64,000 nt of DNA from Pirellulales bacterium (GCA_028066245.1 JALCBR010000005.1:1-64000), one strand, 5' to 3'. Positions 17,593 to 27,271 are shown, counted from the first letter of the stretch. Numbers and translations: made by a program. Notes: generated by a model not told the origin, from the letters alone.

Positions 17593-18984
17593 ATGATTTC
17601 GACGTATGACGCAGCGCTGGAATTCCTCTTCTCGCGCATCAACTATGAGCGAACCGCGATGCCGTACGGTCGTCGCGAAGTCAATCTGCGGCAAATGCGG
17701 CGGCTGAATGATTGTTTGGGTTGCCCCTTGGAAACAACCCCGGTTGTTCACATCGCCGGAACGAAGGGGAAAGGCTCCACGGCAGCCATGTGCGCCGCCA
17801 TGCTGACTGCGGCCGGTTACAAGTCAGGCTTGTATACGTCGCCCCATTTGCAGCGGCTTGAAGAGCGATACAACGTTGACGGCGTCAGCATCACAGAGGA
17901 ATCTCTCACGGAAATTTGCGGCCAACTTCAACCTGTTGTGGCGGAACTCGATGTCGAAGCTGAAGCAGCCGACGCACCGACACTCACATTCTTTGAGCTG
18001 ACGACAGCTCTGGCGTTCCTGTACTTCTCTTCACAAAGCGTTGATTGGGCCGTACTGGAAGTTGGACTGGGAGGGCGACTGGACTCTACCAATGTTTGTT
18101 CACCACGCGTGACAGCCATTACCAACATCAGCTTCGATCATATGCGCCAACTGGGAAACTCGCTCGAACAGATTGCCGCAGAGAAGGCCGGAATCATCAA
18201 ACCCGGCATTCCCATAGTAAGCGGAGTGACCGAATCTCCGGCCAAAGATGTGATCACGAGAATCGCAGCGGAGAGGAACTCGCCGCTGCGTCAGCTGGGC
18301 CGTGATTTTGACTTTGAGTATCTTCCGCCTGAGCATTTGGAACGTGGCCAACAGTTGGGCATTGTTCGCTATCGTTCTGGTGCGCCGTATAGCGCGGGTA
18401 CAACGTTTCTGGAAGTGCCGCTGGCGATTCCCGGGGCCCATCAGGCAGCCAATGCAGCTGTCGCTTTGGCCATCCGTGATGAAGTGCTTTCGACAGGAGT
18501 GGCTTTTTCGGACGATGCCGTTGAGCAGGCGCTCTCGAACTTTGCGTTTCCCGCTCGAATCGAAATCTTGGAGCGGAATCCGACCGTAATTGTTGATGCG
18601 GCACACAATGTGGCGTCCATGCGAGCGTTGTTGAAGACACTGGACACATCATTCGCGGCGCGGCGGCGACTGCTGATCTTCGCCACAACTTCCGACAAAG
18701 ACATCGGAGGAATTCTTCGCTTGGTCGACCCGTTCTTTGATCACATCTATTTGACAAAGTTCTTGGGTAATGACCGCGCGACTCCGCCGGAAGAACTACT
18801 GCAACAGGGCCCCAGCGCTTCGATACCTTCGGACACATTTAGCAAATACCACATTTGCCCCGATCCGAAATCTGCCTGGCAAGCCGCCCGCGCTGCCTCG
18901 ACAACAGACGACTTGATCTGCGTGAGCGGATCTTTCTTTTTAGCTGGCGAGATCCGCCCCTGGATTGAAAAGCACGCGCTGTAG
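17593..18984 (+). CDS. folC: Folylpolyglutamate synthase / dihydrofolate synthase
   Basis: A Mur-ligase-type enzyme that adds glutamate to dihydropteroate and/or tetrahydrofolate with ATP. The P-loop GTKGKGST is at residues 56-63, the folate and Mg motif SPHLQRLEERYNVDG follows at about 83, and a second ligase motif (GLGGRLDSTN) is at about 155; the C-terminal domain carries VDAAHN. Length is 463 residues. ATG 17593 begins at MISTYDAALEFLF, the normal start; an upstream ATG at 17506 would add an unlikely Cys-rich leader. It follows folK and panC on the same strand and converges with the CitG-like gene, whose stop is nine bases away. Confidence 0.93.
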   Translation: MISTYDAALEFLFSRINYERTAMPYGRREVNLRQMRRLNDCLGCPLETTPVVHIAGTKGKGSTAAMCAAMLTAAGYKSGLYTSPHLQRLEERYNVDGVSITEESLTEICGQLQPVVAELDVEAEAADAPTLTFFELTTALAFLYFSSQSVDWAVLEVGLGGRLDSTNVCSPRVTAITNISFDHMRQLGNSLEQIAAEKAGIIKPGIPIVSGVTESPAKDVITRIAAERNSPLRQLGRDFDFEYLPPEHLERGQQLGIVRYRSGAPYSAGTTFLEVPLAIPGAHQAANAAVALAIRDEVLSTGVAFSDDAVEQALSNFAFPARIEILERNPTVIVDAAHNVASMRALLKTLDTSFAARRRLLIFATTSDKDIGGILRLVDPFFDHIYLTKFLGNDRATPPEELLQQGPSASIPSDTFSKYHICPDPKSAWQAARAASTTDDLICVSGSFFLAGEIRPWIEKHAL

Positions 18985-18993
18985 CCTTGCCCG

Positions 18994-19944
18994 CTATGAA
19001 TTGCGAGCGAAGGAGCTGCCGAGTAAGATTACGCAAAATAAACCTGCGGCGATCAGATCGGCCGATGTGCCTGGATTACGGCGATGTCCATCGCTGCGCA
19101 GCCAGAAATCGAATTCGGCAAGCGCCTTGGCGTAGGACTCTTCGCCCAGCTTGGCGGCTTCCAAGACACTCGCCGCCCGTTCCGCGGACTGCCGCGAAAC
19201 TTCAGGACCGCACTTTCGCGCAATTAGGCTGTCGGGATATTCGGCCATCAATTGCAGATAGACCCGGACAATGGCATCGTCACGAGGGCACTCGCCGAGC
19301 GCTTTGACCAACCTCTCAAGAACAACATCAAAGACCTGCTCGAATGCATTTGCGTATTGTGCAGCAACGAGGTCGCGATTCGAGGCCGCCCGCATTGCCT
19401 CAACGAGACCGACAAGGGGAGTCTTGGCCACGTCATGCTCTTCAACAGTTCCCAGCCCTCCAGGTTTCGCTGCGGAAATGGCGGCATAAACTAGTCGGGT
19501 ATCGTCCGGCGTCAATGATTGTAAATTGCGAGCAACAGCACTGCGCCACTGCGGCGCCAACTGCTCGAAACGCTCGGCGAGGGCCGCATGTGTGGTCCCT
19601 TCCCATGCAGCGGCGACATCAGACCCAAACAACGCAGGCATGGAGGCGGCGGCTTTCGCCAATGGTCCAATCAATAGAATGGTGCCAAGATTCGTGTTCT
19701 TTCCAACCAAACATTGCGTTCGCTGCACGGCGTCGTAAACCACCTGACCCAAGGGCGCGTGTGGCACTTGGTCGATGGCTGGCGCGATCGCGATTCCGCC
19801 GGCCACGATGTCGTCATAGGTCATATCCTCGAAGTCCGCGCCTCGATAGACGTTGCCCGGCTTCGGCGCAGTCGCTTCGCGCAAGATGGCCAGAGTGGCC
19901 GTCTGGCCCAGCGTCAGTCTTTGCGGAGAAGCATGATTGCTCAT
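18994..19944 (-). CDS. CitG/MdcB-like triphosphoribosyl-dephospho-CoA synthase family protein
   Basis: The 316-residue product has the family hallmarks: LREATAPKPGNVYRGADFED near residues 20-40, a segment with GKNTNLGTILLIGPLA at about 82-97, and KPGGLG at about 160. Founding members make the prosthetic-group precursor of citrate lyase or malonate decarboxylase from dephospho-CoA and ATP. No such lyase genes are here. Relatives are known beside tetrahydromethanopterin-linked C1 genes in methylotrophs and planctomycetes, so a cofactor role in that pathway is an alternative. Its ATG overlaps the stop of the alpha/beta hydrolase gene by four bases, so the two are coupled. Confidence 0.82.
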   Translation of the reverse strand: MSNHASPQRLTLGQTATLAILREATAPKPGNVYRGADFEDMTYDDIVAGGIAIAPAIDQVPHAPLGQVVYDAVQRTQCLVGKNTNLGTILLIGPLAKAAASMPALFGSDVAAAWEGTTHAALAERFEQLAPQWRSAVARNLQSLTPDDTRLVYAAISAAKPGGLGTVEEHDVAKTPLVGLVEAMRAASNRDLVAAQYANAFEQVFDVVLERLVKALGECPRDDAIVRVYLQLMAEYPDSLIARKCGPEVSRQSAERAASVLEAAKLGEESYAKALAEFDFWLRSDGHRRNPGTSADLIAAGLFCVILLGSSFARNS

Positions 19945-20849
19945 GATCTTGCCGCGCTGGCGGGTAAACTTGAATCAACGTGAGCCGTCATGAATTTCGC
20001 AAAAGCAGCGATGACATCTTCACACGCATCTTCCGTGACGTAATGTCCGGCGTCTTCCAATCGGCAAACTTCCGCGTGGGGGGCAAACTCCAAGAAGCGA
20101 TCGAGAAACACCCCTGTGAAGCAGAAGTCTTGCATTCCCCAAATGAATTTCCAAGGACGATCCGTTAGAGCCGGTAGCGATTGTTCGATCCGCAACAAGG
20201 TCTCGTAGGACGGGTGTTGTGGGGAGAGGGGAATGTCCTGAACGAACCGCATCACGGCCACGCGGTTGGCGTAGCTATCGTAGGGGGCCAGGTAGCCGGC
20301 TTTGACCGCAGGTGATAAATCTTGGGGACGCACGGTCGCGTATTTGAGTGCAGCTCTGGCGAAAGCGTTTCGCCTGCGGACAAGCCACTTGCCGATCAGT
20401 GGTGTCCGGCAGAATCGAATTGTTGGTGGGATCAACTTCGAGCGAAATCCAGCCGTGTTAGCAAGCACAATCCGCGGGAATCGCTGGGGAGCTTCTCCAG
20501 CTACCCCCAAGCCGATGGCGCCCCCCCAGTCGTGTCCAAAAAGTGTCGTATCTTGCAAGTCGAGCATTTCGACAAGACTTCGCAAGTTCTTAACGTGCGT
20601 CGCCAGGCTGTACGGATATTCTTGTGGTTTGTCAGAGAGTCCGCAGCCCATGTGGTCGACGGCGATCATGCGAAACCGGTCCCGCAACGCGAGGATGACG
20701 TTTCGCCAAAAGAAGGACCAGGTTGGGTTTCCATGCACGAGCAGGACAGCAGGCCCCGTTCCCTCGTCCAGGTAATGGTATGCGTGTCCCCCCAGATCGA
20801 TCTTGTGGGATTGAAAGGGATACAGGGATCGCCAGTCTGTATCGGTCAT
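19941..20849 (-). CDS. Alpha/beta hydrolase, haloalkane-dehalogenase-like (possibly OleB-like)
   Basis: A 302-residue alpha/beta-fold enzyme. The oxyanion/halide motif HGNPTWSFFWRN is at 39-50, the nucleophile is D107 in GHDWGG, and the catalytic His lies in DAGHYVTED near residue 277. An Asp nucleophile followed by Trp and the HGN motif are features of haloalkane dehalogenases; OleB beta-lactone decarboxylases share them. No oleA, oleC or oleD is nearby, so neither activity is settled. No signal peptide is present. It is the first gene of a two-gene unit with the CitG-like gene downstream. Confidence 0.85.
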   Translation of the reverse strand: MTDTDWRSLYPFQSHKIDLGGHAYHYLDEGTGPAVLLVHGNPTWSFFWRNVILALRDRFRMIAVDHMGCGLSDKPQEYPYSLATHVKNLRSLVEMLDLQDTTLFGHDWGGAIGLGVAGEAPQRFPRIVLANTAGFRSKLIPPTIRFCRTPLIGKWLVRRRNAFARAALKYATVRPQDLSPAVKAGYLAPYDSYANRVAVMRFVQDIPLSPQHPSYETLLRIEQSLPALTDRPWKFIWGMQDFCFTGVFLDRFLEFAPHAEVCRLEDAGHYVTEDACEDVIAAFAKFMTAHVDSSLPASAARS

Positions 20850-21024
20850 AGCAACTGCGTGGACGGTTCAATTGGGGGAATTCTCGTCCTATGATACACG
20901 TAGGATGCATTGATTCGAGGGAGTCGGCGGTTTTGGAATCAGCCTTCCTGTGAATCCAGACCTATGGCCGGGCGCTTTTAGAGACCCTTGACCTTTCGAT
21001 CGCCGGCGCGGCTCGTCATCAGCC

Positions 21025-23400
21025 ATGGCAAAGAACAACCAATCCAACGGCAAAAAAAAGAAGTCCAGCAGCAAAGGACAGAAGTCACGCCGTGGCAAGC
21101 AAAAGCCTGCCAAGTCCAAAGTTCGTCAGCCGACGAAGTCCCCGGTCAAAGTCAACAAGAACGGGAACAACGGGTTGGCCATCGATGCGAGCAATGCAAC
21201 GTTGGAAATTCGTCCGGAACACTTCATTAACCGTGAGCTGAGTTGGCTTGCGTTCAACGCTCGCGTTTTACAAGAGGCTGAGGATTCAACTAATCCGTTG
21301 CTGGAGCGGTTGAAGTTTCTTTCGATTTTCAGCTCCAACCTGGACGAATTCTTCATGGTTCGCGTTGCCGGTCTGCGCGAGCAGGCGTTCGGCGACAGCG
21401 CACCGCAAGATTATTCTCCGGACGGGCTGACTCCCGGAGAACAGTTGGAGAGAATCTCTCAGCGAACGCAAGAACTCGTCAAACGCCAATACAGGTGCTG
21501 GCGAGAGATGGTGAAGCCGGCATTGCAAGAAGCCGGCATTTCCTTCCTGACAGATGAGGAGCTCTCCGAGGACCAGCGCGCCTCTTTGGATACTTTCTTT
21601 GAACAACAAGCGTTTCCGATTCTCACACCGATGGCGGTGGACCCCAGCCATCCCAATCCGCGCTATCACAATCGTGGCTTATATTTGGCAGCGCTTCTCA
21701 AACGGAAGACGGGTTTCGGCCCGAAGCGGACTTTCGCTGTCGTCCAAGTTCCGCAAGCGCTTCCACGCGCTGTCGAACTCCCGTCGCGCGATGGCAAGCG
21801 ACAATTCATCTTCTTGGAAGACGCGGTGCGGGCCAAGTTGCCGGAACTCTTTGGTGGATACAAGATCGCCGCGTCCACCGTTTTTCGCATTACGCGAGAT
21901 AGTGATATCGAAGTTCTCGAACAGGAAGCTGATGACCTGTTGAGGATGATCGAAGAGCGCCTTAAAGCCAGGGCGCGTGGAGAAGCGGTGCGGCTGGAAG
22001 TTTCCGCCGACGGAGATGACCGGCTGCTGAAGATGCTAACGAACATTCAAGAGATTCGCACACCGCATACGGACAGCAGCTATGACGAGGTTTATCGTGT
22101 TGATGGACCTTTGGACTTGACTGGCTTGATGGAGCTGGTTGGGCTTTCTGGATTATCTGAACTGCGGGACCCGCCATTCTCACCACACCCTTTGCATATC
22201 CCGGCAGGCGAGAACCTGTTCTCCATTATTCGGCAGCGAGACATCCTGCTTCACCACCCGTTTGATTCCTTTTCGCCTGTTATCGAGTTTGTCAACGCGG
22301 CCGCCAATGATCCTCAGGTGCTGGCGATCAAGCAGACGCTGTACCGCACAGGTGAAGAGTCTCCAATCACCAAGGCGTTGATTCAAGCGGCCGAAAACAA
22401 GAAGCAAGTTACGGCATTGGTCGAGCTAAAAGCTCGTTTTGATGAAGAAGCCAATGTTGAGTGGGCGCGGCAAATGGAACGTGCTGGCGTGCACGTGGTC
22501 TTTGGCTTCATGAGTTTGAAGACACATTGCAAGGCGTTGATGGTTGTTCGCCGCGAGGGGAAAGTTCTGCGGCGCTACGCGCACCTTAGCACCGGCAACT
22601 ACAACCCTGGCACGGCGCGGTTGTACACCGACCTGGGATTGTTCACTGCCAATGAAGCCATCACGGCGGATGTCTCTGCGCTCTTTAATCTGCTTACCGG
22701 GTATTCGCAGGTTTATCAGTGGCGGAGTTTGGTCGTTGCTCCAGAAAACCTGCATGCGAGGACACTTGAACTTATTGAAGAACAGACTCAAAAAGCGCGC
22801 AATGGCCAGTCCAGTTGGATTTTTGCCAAGCTCAACGCGCTGGTTGACCATCGCGTGATCGAGGCGTTGTATCAGGCGAGCCAAGCTGGCGTACCGATTG
22901 ACCTCGTTGTACGCGGTATCTGCGGACTGCGCCCCGGCATCCCGGGACTCTCAGAGACGATCCATGTTCGCAGCATCGTCGACCGGTTTTTGGAGCACAG
23001 CCGGATCATGGTCTTTGGTGCAGGTGATGACCCGCACGTCTACCTGTCCAGTGCCGATTGGATGCCGCGCAACTTCTATCGCCGCGTAGAGTCAATGTTT
23101 CCCATCCAAACACCGGAACTCAAACAGAGGATCCTTAAGCAGATCATCCCGGTGTATTTGCGAGACAACGTGAAGGCCCGGCTCCTGCAACCAGATGGGA
23201 CCTATTCTCGGCTTACCGCCAAGGGAGAGACGCCACATCGATGCCAAATGGAACTGTTGGGATTGACTAACAAAAACTCAATGGCGAGCGAGGCAGATGA
23301 AACGACGGGTCTGCCGTTTCCGGCATCGTCCATTCTGCAGGATGATGACAGTCCGGACCCGCCCCCACGCAAGCGGTCCAAATCCCGCAACCGGGACTAA
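21025..23400 (+). CDS. ppk1: Polyphosphate kinase 1
   Basis: Makes inorganic polyphosphate from ATP (reversible). Residues 1-50 are a Lys/Ser/Gln-rich basic extension not usual in PPK1. The core starts at HFINRELSWLAFNARVL (about 72) and includes SNLDEFFMVRVAG, the two phospholipase-D-like catalytic domains, and the histidine in KTHCKA (H501), matching the autophosphorylated residue of the family. FLEHSR and YLSSADWMPRN near the C-terminus are also typical. Total length is 791, about 50 to 100 more than usual because of the N-terminal extension and a charged tail. A sensor kinase and a NUDIX gene follow on the same strand. Confidence 0.96.
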   Translation: MAKNNQSNGKKKKSSSKGQKSRRGKQKPAKSKVRQPTKSPVKVNKNGNNGLAIDASNATLEIRPEHFINRELSWLAFNARVLQEAEDSTNPLLERLKFLSIFSSNLDEFFMVRVAGLREQAFGDSAPQDYSPDGLTPGEQLERISQRTQELVKRQYRCWREMVKPALQEAGISFLTDEELSEDQRASLDTFFEQQAFPILTPMAVDPSHPNPRYHNRGLYLAALLKRKTGFGPKRTFAVVQVPQALPRAVELPSRDGKRQFIFLEDAVRAKLPELFGGYKIAASTVFRITRDSDIEVLEQEADDLLRMIEERLKARARGEAVRLEVSADGDDRLLKMLTNIQEIRTPHTDSSYDEVYRVDGPLDLTGLMELVGLSGLSELRDPPFSPHPLHIPAGENLFSIIRQRDILLHHPFDSFSPVIEFVNAAANDPQVLAIKQTLYRTGEESPITKALIQAAENKKQVTALVELKARFDEEANVEWARQMERAGVHVVFGFMSLKTHCKALMVVRREGKVLRRYAHLSTGNYNPGTARLYTDLGLFTANEAITADVSALFNLLTGYSQVYQWRSLVVAPENLHARTLELIEEQTQKARNGQSSWIFAKLNALVDHRVIEALYQASQAGVPIDLVVRGICGLRPGIPGLSETIHVRSIVDRFLEHSRIMVFGAGDDPHVYLSSADWMPRNFYRRVESMFPIQTPELKQRILKQIIPVYLRDNVKARLLQPDGTYSRLTAKGETPHRCQMELLGLTNKNSMASEADETTGLPFPASSILQDDDSPDPPPRKRSKSRNRD

Positions 23401-23566
23401 AAAGTGCACAACTCGATGGCTACGAGTCTTACCGTGGGCTCCTTGCGGTCATGACTCTCACGTTGTCATGATTCTAAGTTTTACGGTGTGCCGTTTTGCC
23501 GTTTGAAGACGTGCCATCTATGGACAATGCGACTTATGACCAGGTGAGCGACCCTTGAGACCCATC

Positions 23567-24970
23567 ATGCGGTGGCCTTTAAGAAATCAACTGCTGCTCC
23601 CCATGGTTGGCGTCACACTCACGGCGATTATCGGCGTGAGCGTTCTTAATGCGTATCTATCCGCACAGCGCGCGCAGGAACGAATTGAGCACGAGCTAGG
23701 TGAAGTCGCCCAAACGCTGGCCGCATCAGCGTTTCCGTTGACGGATGCAGTGCTCGTGCAAATGAAGGGGCTCAGTGGCGCAGACTATGTGCTCTCTGAT
23801 GGCGCAGGGGAGATTGTCTTGCACAGTTCCGCACCTGGAAGATTTCCCCCGCGTCCGCCCGACATTCCAGAGGAAACTTCAGAAGGTGGCTTGTCCGGAC
23901 CAATTGCGATTGGCGACCAGTCGTTCTTCTACACGAACGTTGACATCCATCGCTTCAGTGACCGTCGGCCAGAACCAACAACGCTGCACATTTATTACCC
24001 TCAGCAGAGCTATGAAGAAGCTTGGTGGGACGTGGTCAAGCCGCCACTGTTGGTCGCTGCCGTGGCGATGGTGCTCGTGATCGCCATCAGTTTGGGTGTA
24101 GCGCTACGCGTGACCCGTCCGCTGGTTCGCCTACAGCGACAGGTTGAATGCATTTCCAACGGTCAATTTCATGAGATGCCCATCCCACAACGAGATGATG
24201 AAGTGGCAGACCTGAGTCGGGCGGTGAACCGCATGGCGGAAACGCTCACTCAATACGAGCAGGAAGTGCGACGGCATGAACAGCTTCGCACGTTGGGACA
24301 ACTCGGCGGAGGGATCGCCCATCAACTCCGCAACGCCGTTACGGGCTGCAAGTTGGCGCTCGACCTCCACGCCCGCAAGTACTTGGATCAAAGCGATGAT
24401 GAGAGTCTCGGCGTCGCTCGGCGTCAATTGGTGCTAATGGAAAACTACTTGCAAAGGTTTCTGGCCCTGGGAAAAGCGTCATCGCCACGACAAGAAACTA
24501 TCAACCTGAACTCCCTCGTTCAAAGCGCGGTCTCCTTGATTCGGCCAACGGCTGAGCACCTTGGCGTAAACCTCAGGAGAGAAACCTCGGCGTATGACTT
24601 GGAAGTCTATGGTGATCGAGAAGCCATTGAGCAAGCGTTAGTGAACGTTCTGCTCAATGGTGTGGAAGCCGCCGCGACACCAGGTCATTCCGTCGTGGGA
24701 CAGTCGCCATCCGTCAACATTGCGCTGAAGAGTGAATCCGACCTCGCTAGGCTGACTGTTTCCGACAACGGTCCGGGACCACAGGCCGCCGTGCAAGAGA
24801 CAATGTTTGAGCCGTTTGTGAGCGAGAAAGCGGACGGAGTCGGGCTCGGGCTCTCCGTCGCTCAAGAAACTCTGCAAACGTATGGAGGGAGCATAGAGTG
24901 GTCGCGCCGCAACGGTACAACGTGCTTTCAGATTGAATTGCCGCTGACAAAGGGCGATTCACGGCGATAG
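23567..24970 (+). CDS. Membrane sensor histidine kinase, NtrB-like
   Basis: A 467-residue two-component sensor. Membrane span 1 is at about residues 8-27 and span 2 at about 160-182, enclosing a periplasmic sensor domain of about 130 residues. A HAMP linker (about 183-235) is followed by an H-box with H252 in GGGIAHQLRNAV, then the ATPase domain with NVLLNGVEAA (N box), DNGPGP (G1) and GLGLSVAQETL (G2). The H-box is of the type paired with NtrC-like regulators, but no regulator gene is adjacent. ATG 23567 is preferred over a TTG four codons upstream. Signal and target are unknown; it lies between ppk1 and a NUDIX gene. Confidence 0.92.
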   Translation: MRWPLRNQLLLPMVGVTLTAIIGVSVLNAYLSAQRAQERIEHELGEVAQTLAASAFPLTDAVLVQMKGLSGADYVLSDGAGEIVLHSSAPGRFPPRPPDIPEETSEGGLSGPIAIGDQSFFYTNVDIHRFSDRRPEPTTLHIYYPQQSYEEAWWDVVKPPLLVAAVAMVLVIAISLGVALRVTRPLVRLQRQVECISNGQFHEMPIPQRDDEVADLSRAVNRMAETLTQYEQEVRRHEQLRTLGQLGGGIAHQLRNAVTGCKLALDLHARKYLDQSDDESLGVARRQLVLMENYLQRFLALGKASSPRQETINLNSLVQSAVSLIRPTAEHLGVNLRRETSAYDLEVYGDREAIEQALVNVLLNGVEAAATPGHSVVGQSPSVNIALKSESDLARLTVSDNGPGPQAAVQETMFEPFVSEKADGVGLGLSVAQETLQTYGGSIEWSRRNGTTCFQIELPLTKGDSRR

Positions 24971-25099
24971 CCTGGAGTGCCACGCGTCGGAAATGTCGCC
25001 ACGATAAACTTGCCAGAAAAGGGGCTCCACAGAGCACCACGCATGCGTCACAATCGCGGTTGGTCGATGGACCGCTACACGTTTTGACAGGAGGTCGCC

Positions 25100-25546
25100 A
25101 TGACAAGATCCGCAGAAGCAATTGACAAGAAAACAAACAAGGTCGCGCAGGCGGGCGTCATCCCCGTCCGCAGAATGGATGATGGCCGCATCGAGTTTTG
25201 CCTTGTCACGTCTCGCTCAACAGGGGACTGGATCTTCCCCAAGGGAAAGGTTGATTCCGGCGAAGACGCTCCCCAGGCGGCGGTAAGAGAGACCAAAGAG
25301 GAAGCCGGGCTGGTTGGTTTTCTCCCGGATTACGAGCCGTTGGGGACGTACGTCTATCAGAAGAACGGTAAACCGCATGAGGTTGTCGTTTATTCGTTCT
25401 TGATTGAGCAAGTGTTGGAATCCTGGGAAGAATCTGATCAAAGATGGCGGGTGTTCACCGATGCTCAAACAGCTGCCCAAATGGTTCCTTTCCCGGAATT
25501 GCATGATCTGATTCACTGGACGGAAGAGCGGCTCTCCTTGAATTGA
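25100..25546 (+). CDS. NUDIX hydrolase
   Basis: Cleaves a nucleoside-diphosphate-linked substrate. The NUDIX box is complete, from GKVDSGEDAPQAAVRETKEE through AGL at about residues 50-72, giving G-x5-E-x7-REU-x-EE-x-GU. The 148-residue size, and a segment such as GDWIFPKGKV before the box, resemble diadenosine and diphosphoinositol polyphosphate hydrolases, some of which also cut polyphosphate. That would suit its place downstream of ppk1, but this is inference. A strong ribosome binding site (AGGAGGT) precedes ATG 25100, unlike most genes here, suggesting efficient translation. Confidence 0.92.
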   Translation: MTRSAEAIDKKTNKVAQAGVIPVRRMDDGRIEFCLVTSRSTGDWIFPKGKVDSGEDAPQAAVRETKEEAGLVGFLPDYEPLGTYVYQKNGKPHEVVVYSFLIEQVLESWEESDQRWRVFTDAQTAAQMVPFPELHDLIHWTEERLSLN

Positions 25547-25749
25547 CAGTCGGCGATACATTGCCCTTCGCCGTTGGATGGCCTGAGCGAGTGCTTGAAG
25601 ACGGGCCTACGTCGTCAATTCTTCATCAATTCGGCATATTGGTTGTTCTTCATCGCTTGCTGCGCATATGCTGGTTGCAAAACCCGTGCGCCGCTGCACG
25701 GTGATGCCTGCTCCTCGTCTTTTGGGACACCCTCATACCGGCCAGATTA

Positions 25750-26619
25750 TTGAATTCCGTGCTGCTCTCCGTCCCGGTTCTCATCATTGTGAGTTCCAGT
25801 TCCGCGTTTGGGCAGGATGAAGAGATCTTTTCCGGTCCACAAATGGGTGAGGTGCTGCCAGCGTTCGAGTTCCGCGCTGTCGTCCCAGGCCCGACAGAAG
25901 CCAAGCCGGGCGACAATATTGACTTGGTCCAAGTTGCAAAGGGCGGGCCCGTCGCGCTGCTTTTTCTGCATGAGTTCACACGACCTGCCATTGGCATGAC
26001 GCGCGGTGTGATGAGCTACGCCGGCAAGCTCCAGAAAAAAGGGCTGACCGCCGGCGTGATCTACTTGCATGACGATCCAACCGCCGCAGAGTCGCAGGTC
26101 AACCGGGCCCGTCGCGCGCTGCCGGAGAATGTCGCCATTGGGATTTCCAACGACGGAAAAGAAGGCCCTGGTGCGTATGGCCTGAATCGCAACGTCGCCA
26201 TGACTGTTCTCATCGCCAATAAAGGGAAGATCGTTGCCAATTTCGCTCTGGTGCAACCCAGCGCTCAGGCGGACGGAATAAGAGTGGCGACTGAAATCGC
26301 CAAACTGATGAATGTCACTCCGCCAACTGCCGAAGAGCTGGGAACCCGTGGAATGCAGCGCGATACGCGACAACAAGCAGCTCAAGATCCCGCTTTGCGG
26401 GGGCTTCTAGCGCCGATTATTCAGAAAGACGCGACGACCGAAGAGGTCGACGCAGCCGTCGCGAAGCTGGAGGAATATGTCAAAGACAAGCCTGACGTGA
26501 AGAAGCAAGTCGGCGACATCGCCCGCCGGATCATCAATGCCGGTCGGCTGGACAGCTACGGGACGGAGGCCGCCCAAGCCCATCTCAAGAATTGGGCTCA
26601 GACCTGGGGAATCAAGTAG
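25750..26619 (+). CDS. Exported redoxin-like (thioredoxin-fold) protein without CxxC
   Basis: A 289-residue protein with a signal peptide (residues 1-21, ending SSAFG) and a redoxin-like fold, judged from the order of strands and helices around PVALLFLHEFTRPAIGMTRG and the cis-proline-type loop AMTVLIANKGKIVANF. The usual active site CxxC is absent: the position reads EFTRPA, so it is probably not a disulfide enzyme. The C-terminal part (about 200-289) is a charged helical segment. An in-frame stop at 25702-25704 limits the start; TTG 25750 gives the signal peptide, GTG 25759 is an alternative. The role is unknown. Planctomycetes carry many such secreted proteins. Confidence 0.72.
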   Translation: MNSVLLSVPVLIIVSSSSAFGQDEEIFSGPQMGEVLPAFEFRAVVPGPTEAKPGDNIDLVQVAKGGPVALLFLHEFTRPAIGMTRGVMSYAGKLQKKGLTAGVIYLHDDPTAAESQVNRARRALPENVAIGISNDGKEGPGAYGLNRNVAMTVLIANKGKIVANFALVQPSAQADGIRVATEIAKLMNVTPPTAEELGTRGMQRDTRQQAAQDPALRGLLAPIIQKDATTEEVDAAVAKLEEYVKDKPDVKKQVGDIARRIINAGRLDSYGTEAAQAHLKNWAQTWGIK

Positions 26620-26659
26620 CGAAGGATCTGAGGGTGAAAGCGGTGCGCTGAACGCCTTA

Positions 26660-27271
26660 CTATCGCGTTTGTGTCAATGTTTGGAGAAGCTGACCAATAA
26701 TCCGCTGTTCCAGTTCAAAATCCCGGCCTTGCGGTATCCAACCAGCATCAATCGGGAACTCTCCGATCGTCTGTTGGAATCGTTGTAGCGACGTATCGTA
26801 GCGCGGGAACGTGGCGGCGCTTGCCTTGGCTGAGAGAGGTTTGCGGACGTCTTCCAGTTCCTTGAGCACCATCACTTCCACTTGGAGCCCTACCTCGACG
26901 GGGATAACGCGGATAATCCCTCGACGGCGAATAGTTTGCAGCGTGGATTCCCATCGCGATCGGCTGGACACGGAATCGCCTCGCCAGGGCTCAAAGACGC
27001 TCGATCCAATGACTGGCTCCGTTTCGATGCGGCCTTCTGTCAGTACGTCTCCGGCTAACCGAACACGCTCCTCGCGGCGGATGTTGAAGTAATCATCAAC
27101 CACATCCACCAAAGTGTTGAACGCAAGCTCGCGGTTGCGGAGGTTGATCGTCACAGGGTTGGGCTGTGACGGTGCAGTCGTGGGGCTTGGCGGCGGGAAA
27201 AAGCCTGAAGCACAGCCACATACGGACAGTGCCGACACCAAGCCAAGGGTACGTAGGAGGCAACAGAGCAT
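26660..27271 (-). CDS. Probable lipoprotein, unknown
   Basis: A 203-residue product with a lipoprotein-type leader (MLCCLLRTLGLVSALSVCGC) and a Pro-rich linker, then a globular domain with a segment like RELAFNTLVDVVDDYFNIRR and short beta stretches ending in EVGLQVEVMVLKELEDVRKP. The lipobox is not canonical (VCGC), so lipidation is likely but not certain. It is convergent with the redoxin-like gene. I know no function; secreted proteins of this design with a DDYFxIRRE motif appear to be planctomycete-specific. Confidence 0.68.
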   Translation of the reverse strand: MLCCLLRTLGLVSALSVCGCASGFFPPPSPTTAPSQPNPVTINLRNRELAFNTLVDVVDDYFNIRREERVRLAGDVLTEGRIETEPVIGSSVFEPWRGDSVSSRSRWESTLQTIRRRGIIRVIPVEVGLQVEVMVLKELEDVRKPLSAKASAATFPRYDTSLQRFQQTIGEFPIDAGWIPQGRDFELEQRIIGQLLQTLTQTR

